Assembly (NCBI GenBank): GCA_023525975.1
Contig: CM042046.1
Coordinates: 38,719,501 to 38,783,500 of the forward strand
Source: Smallanthus sonchifolius
Lineage: Eukaryota > Streptophyta > Magnoliopsida > Asterales > Asteraceae
Reading direction: 5' to 3'
DNA length: 64,000 bases
In this document: positions 58,816-64,000 of the stretch, one piece after another
How positions within the stretch are numbered: position 1 is the first letter of the stretch
How the letters are laid out: each line of letters opens with the position of its first letter
Notes under the pieces: model-generated
The model's input: only the letters and a program-made list of their open reading frames with translations
What the model was told of the DNA's origin: nothing
Databases searched by the model: none
Made by a program: the position numbers and the translations under genes

Positions 58816-59344
58816 TTGGATTTTAATAATCCACATTTTACCAATTGGCCAATAATAATCCCAACTGAGAATATTCTTACCACCGGTTCCTACTTTCAAA
58901 CTATTTTTTTACATTGGACTCCCCGTTAAAAAAACTTAAAGCCGTTAGAGTTTATATGACGTGGACATCTGCAAACCGCCAGAAAGTTGAGCCAAGCTAG
59001 TAGTGGTCTCGTGGTGGCTTTTGAAATTGGCTCTGGTGGTGTTTAACCGGTCTCGTTTGTCCGGAAAGTCCAAACAGAGACAACGGTGGTGTTTAACTTG
59101 TTTAACGAGACCAGTTAAACACCACCAAAGCCAATTTCAAAAGCCAACACGAGACCACTGCTATCTTGGCTTGACTTTCCGGGGGTTTGCAGATGTCGAC
59201 GTCATATAAACTCTAACGGTGTTAAGTTTTTTTAACGAGGGGTCCAATGTAAAAAAATAGTTTGAAAGTAGGGATCAGTGGTAAGAATATTCTCAGTTGA
59301 GATTATTAGCCAATTGGTAAAATGTGTAATTATTAAAATCCAAT
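58816..59344. mobile_element. foldback element inside LTR C
   Basis: Arms 58816-59057 and 59104-59344 are reverse complements of about 240 bp with scattered differences, around a 46-nt loop. Outer edges are ttggattttaataatccac / its complement, and inner edges ggtctcgtt / aacgagacc. It is non-coding; it could be a MITE or a foldback transposon of unknown superfamily. Confidence 0.8.
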
Positions 59345-60555
59345 AATCCATTATTATTTATCCTCAATAATTATTATTTATTCTTTTAGATTACTATTAT
59401 TTATTCTAAATAATTATTTAACCCTTTTAGATAATTATTTATTATCCTTAATACTTATTTATTCTTCTACTTAATTAATATTTCACATTTATTTATGATA
59501 CTTGGAAAACTATTTAAAATTATTATTTATAATGTATAGATAATAATCATAAATCATTTGAAACAAGTATTTTAACTTATAACTAATTCACACTTCAAAC
59601 TTAATAAACTTTATAATACCTATTTAAGCTTTGGTATAAGTTAAAATTTATAATAACACAATCATTCTCATTCCTTTTGGAACCCTAGTTAATATTGAAG
59701 TCCTAGATCCAATGCCATAGACTTTTAGGATCAAACTTAATCTGTAGATTTATGTTATTAGGCTTATTGTGAGGATATCCTTCCTCGAAGCATTACTATA
59801 CTTAATCCTTGTTGGACACTCTTGCATCATTCCAAGTGAGTATACTTAGCCCCCTTTTGTTTTGTTTTTGATTTATAAACTTGGGGGTGGAACATGTATA
59901 AAACTTTTAGACTTATACAGTTCATACACAACTATGTCTATATGCTTTTCTTTGTGTTATGTGCCTGAGACTTGTACGCTTAAATTAAACTTAGTACTAG
60001 CATCATCATTAACTTTGGCCAAGCCTACAGTGACAATAATATATCTATTGTATTTGACCAATCCACCTATTTTGATTGACCAATCGGGGGGAACCCATGG
60101 TGATTGTTACTGGACCTAAAACTTTAAGGGTAATCTGCGGTTATGTCTAAACTTGGTTGGAGGGTTGATATGCATAATGTTTAAACTTGCTTGTTTCTCA
60201 CATTTATACTTAGATGCATGTACATGGTGAATTGTAAAACTTTCAACGACTTTGTTAAATGGTGTCAAAACCTTTGTATCTCACAAACTATTTTTAGTTG
60301 ACAGTTTACTTAACATGTTTCAGGCGCTCAAGTTTGAGGCTTTCTTATGATCATGTAGGATGCTTGGACCTAGAATACTTATCAATTTAAACTTATGTTA
60401 TCGTTATGTTTGTTGAACAATATGTTTCCTTTTCCTTGTTTTTAAACCTTCCAATTTATTAATGGAATATTTAAACTTTAATAGTCAACTTTGTGGTTTT
60501 GAACAACCGCGTCCGCCCCGACGTATAATCCGCCGTCGGTTGGGGTGTGACAGAT

Positions 60556-60568
60556 TGGTATCAGAGCC
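60556..60568 (+). promoter_or_regulatory. primer-binding site of element C (initiator tRNA-Met)
   Basis: TGGTATCAGAGCC, 3 bp after the LTR end, and then 'ttggttata' as in element A. Confidence 0.9.
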
Positions 60569-60589
60569 TTGGTTATAGGGAATTAAGTT

Positions 60590-61114
60590 TGTTGGAGCAC
60601 GTTTGTGTGACAGACACTCTGGATGTGTCTTATGCTTTTGTATATGTATTTGTACTTGTATTTACTATCTGTATGTATTAGTTTATAGATTTGTAAACAT
60701 GTATGTAGGTACTTGTACTTGTTTAGTCTTTTGTAAGTGTTGTATAACCTGCGTACTTAGCAAGAACGCAAGAAGTCTACGTACTTAGCAAGTACGCAAG
60801 AAGTCTGTGTACTTGGCAAGTACGCAAGAAGTCTGCGTACTTGCTAAGTACGCAGGAACATTGTCCTGTGCACTTGTTAAGTACGCAGACATCAGGTCTA
60901 GTATATATAGCTAGTTGTGACAGAAGTTTTGTACGCACTCATTTCATACTCTGTAACCGGCTGTGATTATCAATAGACGAAGTTTAAAGTATTTCGTGTT
61001 TGTTGTTGGTTTAATTTGTGTTGTTTGATACTCCAACTAGTCACGGACATTCCGCACCCGGTTAGACTAGTCACACACTCGCACGTAACGATCCGAGACA
61101 CCCGGGGACCTACA
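60590..61114 (+). repeat. 5' LTR of Ty1/copia element D
   Basis: A 525-bp LTR beginning TGTTGGAGCACG and ending GACCTACA, with the PBS 2 bp later. It inserted about 20 bp downstream of the PBS of element C. U3 holds the palindrome array 60750-60890, and the TATA-like tatatatag begins at 60902. The start is inferred from TG and from the break with element C; the 3' LTR is outside the window. Confidence 0.75.
60750..60890. repeat. array of five GTACTT..AAGTAC palindromes in U3 of element D
   Basis: Five imperfect palindromes (gcgtacttagcaagaacgca, acgtacttagcaagtacgca, gtacttggcaagtacgca, gcgtacttgctaagtacgca, gcacttgttaagtacgca) spaced about 28-34 bp apart, some joined by agaagtct, just upstream of the TATA box. 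Further copies lie in the leader (about 61495-61650). Confidence 0.88.
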
Positions 61115-61116
61115 AG

Positions 61117-61129
61117 TGGTATCAGAGCC
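61117..61129 (+). promoter_or_regulatory. primer-binding site of element D (initiator tRNA-Met)
   Basis: TGGTATCAGAGCC directly after the LTR end, followed by a leader with a tandem duplication of about 48 bp (61140-61235, 'cgagtgttgtgagtgtgtta'). Confidence 0.9.
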
Positions 61130-61714
61130 TTAGCTCTTGATTTCGAGTGTTGTGAGTGTGTTACGAGCATTTTTGACACAATTTACAGATTTCGAGTGTT
61201 GTGAGTGTGTTAGGAGCATTTTCGACACAATTTACAGCCTTTTCACAAGGAAAAGTGATTGATTTTGGTGATTTTTATGATAAAATAGAGGTAGCTCTTG
61301 AGCGCTATTTGAGAAGCAAAAATCCTTCAAAATCCGACCTTTTGTTGTTTATTTGAGGGTTTTGATCATCAAGGGTTTGTTAGAAACAAGTTTATAACCT
61401 TTTGGCTTGATCAATCTGTTCAAAACTTCAATTTTTGAAGATTTGAGCATTTTTCGGCGACCGGAAAAAGTTGGTGGAGCAGGTTCAAAAAGTGAACTGC
61501 GTACTTACCTTTTTTTTGGAAAAAAGGACAGTCTTGCTGCGTACTTGTTAAGTACGCAAGACCATTCTTGCTGCGTACTTAATTTTCTTCCTGCATACTT
61601 ATCATCTAGTCATGCTACTTACTAAGTACGCAAGACCAATTTTTTAAGTGCGCAAGGCCAGTTTCTAAGTACCAAGTTGTGCTGATTTTCTGATTTTTGA
61701 CTAAGTGTTTCACA

Positions 61715-64000
61715 ATGGCAAACCTTCAGAACCTTGGTAGCCTGTTTAACTATGACAATGAGATAGAAACTCCACAGAAACTACCTAAGTTGCTTAATGT
61801 TAATGATTATTCAAATTGGAAAGCATGGTTTGAGGAGTACATCTCATACACTGATTCCTCCTCATGGATACCTATCCTTGAGGGATATAAGCATCCAACC
61901 TATGAGTTTCTTGAAAAAACTGTTCCCAAACCTATCTCTAAGCTAGATGAAGAAGAAATGAAAGTTTATGACTGTGAAAAGAAGGCTCATGGTTCCATAA
62001 CGATGGCATTGTCTAGAGATCTATTTCACAGCTTTAGAGGGTAGGATTCTGCTAAAGATCTTTGGAAAGCGCTGCAGAAGAGGTTTGAGGGTAATAGTGA
62101 TGTCAAGAAAAGCAAGAGGGAGCTTTTGAGGAAGCAGTATGAATGCTTCAGGTACATGGAGAATGAATCTATTGATGAACTTATTTCTAGATTCTATCAT
62201 CTTCAGACTGAGCTGAAGTCGTATGACCTCAAGTATCCCGCTGATGAGTTGGTTGAAAAGTTTCTAGATGCCCTACCACCCAGATTTGACATGTACACTA
62301 GCTTACTGAGATAGAACTCCAAATTCTATGAGATGACTATTAAGGAAGCAATAGGCAAGATTCAGGCACACGATATGAACTTGAGAAAGAAAGAAAGTTA
62401 TGGTAGACCTCAAATACAAGATCCCTCCATGTATTTTGGGGTGAATTCTACTGCAAAGTCATCTGGTTTGGGAATTGCCTTATTCCTTGGGAGTCCTTAG
62501 GAAGAAGAACATGCACTTGGTGGTGGTAATCACACTGGTTTTACTGCATCAGGACCTGGTTAACACCATCAATCTTCCTCAAGAAACACTACATCTACCT
62601 CTTCAGCAAACCAGACTGCCATAGCCAAGATTGCTGAAGATCATGTGGCTTTGTTCTCTTCATGTATGCTTGCCTACGAGAACTTCATTGGTGGGCAGCT
62701 AACGGATCCTGAGACCATTGAGGAAGACTTCAATCAGGTGGATCGAGACGATATGGAGGACATGGATATTCAGTGTAATATGGCCATGATCTTGAGAAGG
62801 CTAAGCGTTTCTTGAACAAAACCGACAGAAAGTTCATTGGTAGGCATTCAAATGCCAAGGTGGGATTTGATAAATCCAAGGCTAAGTGCTACAAATGTAA
62901 TAACTTTGGACATTTCACAAGGGAATGTCAAAAGGATAAAGCACCAACCACTGGCTTCACAAGACCAAGCCAGGGAAGAAGCCAAGAAAACAATCAAGGG
63001 TACAACAATAAGAACATCCGTAATCAGAGTCAATGTGGAACGTCCGGTGCGTTAGTGGTTCAACAGGATGATAGCTTTGATTGGGGTGTTCATCTGGAAG
63101 ATGCCACACTTGCATAGACTCAAATGGGTCTTATGGCTGAGATTTTTGGATGATGGGAGCAGAAGAAAGGGAAGCAGCTGAAGCTGACCAAAGAGAATGT
63201 ACATCTGCATTTGCCCTCATGGCTATTGGAGAGGCATCCAGTTCGACAACTGAGGTAGATTCTAATTCTTTTGCTATCATTTCTTGTACTAAATGTGTGA
63301 AATTGAAAGAAGAGAATGATCGTATTCAAGATAAAATCGAACCCCTTCTTATTGCAGCGTTAAGTTACAAAGAAAATGAAAAACATTTTAAAGAATCAAT
63401 TGAAACTCTTAAGAAAGAAGGACATGATTTTTCAATTAAAATCAGTGAACAACAGTTTCATTTGGACGTTGCATACAAGGGGTTAGAGAAAAAGAATACT
63501 GAAATTGCCAAACTGCAAAATGAGATCCTGCAGTTAAGTGGCAAGATTGAGAAGTTGAAAAATTCTCGCTTTGTGGGGGAACACTACGAATCTGTAGTGA
63601 GGCAAGTGAATAGATTGGGCTTAGGTACTAATGCCATTCCTCCACCAGTGAGCGGGAAATTTGTCAACGGTTTGATTGACATTGATTTGTCATATTTAGA
63701 TGAATCCTCAAGTCAGGATGATTCCTCTAACAAGGATGATTCCTCAAGTAAGGCTGACTCAGTTTCTGATGAGTTATTCTTTGATGAAGGCTCTGAGAAC
63801 ACCAATTTTGAGGGTGTTGTCTCAGAGGAGTTGATTGGTGAACATAAAATTATGAAAAACATTGTCACTGATCGAGATAATTATATTTTAACTGAACCTG
63901 ACACCGTTGAGTCAAATGATAAACTCAAGTTAATGCTTTATGGAGGTTTCAAAACCATAAAGCCAGTCCCAGATCTTGACGACTTGCGTAAAAATTTTCA
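61715..64000 (+). pseudogene. Ty1/copia gag of element D, disabled, runs off the window
   Basis: From ATG 61715 the product has a UBN2/Retrotran_gag-type domain (YSNWKAWFEEYI, DLWKALQKRFEG, ELLRKQYECFRYMENESIDEL), interrupted by in-frame stops at 62042-62044 and 62312-62314 and two more near 62498 and 62561. A frameshift near 62790 leads to a CCHC knuckle (CYKCNNFGHFTREC, about 62887-62928). A stop at 63115-63117 and a second shift near 63150 lead to an open frame from 63153 to the window end, with coiled-coil stretches (LEKKNTEIAKLQNEILQL), then a Ser/Asp-rich repeat (DESSSQDDSSNKDDSSSKAD). This long coiled-coil tail after the knuckle is a feature of large copia Gags. Protease and RT would lie beyond 64000. 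A relic, not a working gene. Confidence 0.88.

Larger units (their letters stand above)
56742..60552 (+). repeat. 5' LTR of gypsy element C, plus orientation
   Basis: It starts TGTAATATCC and ends with the same terminal 50 bp as LTR A (cgccccgacgtataatccgc, then GGGGTGTGACA), so it belongs to the same family but is more diverged inside. Length is 3.8 kb including a foldback insertion (58816-59344). TATA box 57577-57584, donor-like CAGGTAA 57723-57729, hairpin 57772-57799, tRNA-like module 57913-57975. The PBS follows at 60556. The rest of element C is beyond or displaced by element D. Confidence 0.85.

Noticed and set aside
61016..61204. Short ORFs across the LTR D end and PBS
   Set aside because: They overlap the LTR boundary and primer-binding site; not conserved protein-like sequence.

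Overview
The window is nuclear DNA of a flowering plant (eudicot). Three spliced genes (HLS1-like, MED21, MPC2-type) closely match dicot proteins, and the rest is AT-rich DNA packed with plant transposons. The repeat families resemble those of Asteraceae; that placement is an inference from pattern memory, not a proven assignment.

Positions 1-19.8 kb are gene-bearing. They hold the 3' part of a HOOKLESS1-like N-acetyltransferase gene (14-978), a complete four-exon MED21 Mediator subunit gene (5966-8905), a 402-bp-arm near-perfect inverted repeat (9483-10303), and a complete five-exon mitochondrial pyruvate carrier gene (14646-18344). Introns of the two complete genes contain a hAT MITE, a 5S-rRNA-like segment and a SINE. 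The genes are unrelated housekeeping or developmental genes and form no pathway together.

Positions 19.8-51.3 kb are a transposon nest. A Ty3/gypsy solo LTR (E, 19837-51331) was split at a TA microsatellite by terminal-inverted-repeat elements, a partial LTR (F) and a minus-strand gypsy element (A, 22557-45521). A lacks pol and instead carries a 191-codon ORF for a coiled-coil, single-membrane-segment protein. The 5' LTR of A was then split by a satellite-bearing inverted-repeat element (30975-32808) and by a nearly intact Tekay/Del-type gypsy element (B, 34076-44967, TSD ATACC), whose gag-pol frame has three in-frame stops. A second solo LTR (G, 49208-51207, TSD AAACG) interrupts the distal part of E.

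Positions 51.3-64 kb hold a hAT MITE with perfect target duplication, a CACTA-like element carrying fragments of a UBP1-type RNA-binding protein gene, a plus-strand gypsy LTR of the A family (C, 56742-60552) with a foldback insertion, and, inserted about 20 bp past the primer-binding site of C, a Ty1/copia element (D, from 60590) whose damaged gag runs off the window end.

The most unusual signals are the 400-bp hairpin locus, the non-gag ORF of element A, RNA hairpins that appear conserved by compensatory change in gypsy leaders and LTRs, tRNA-like Pol III boxes inside three diverged LTRs, and short GTACTT/AAGTAC palindrome arrays shared by a gypsy and a copia LTR. All alignments were done by eye.
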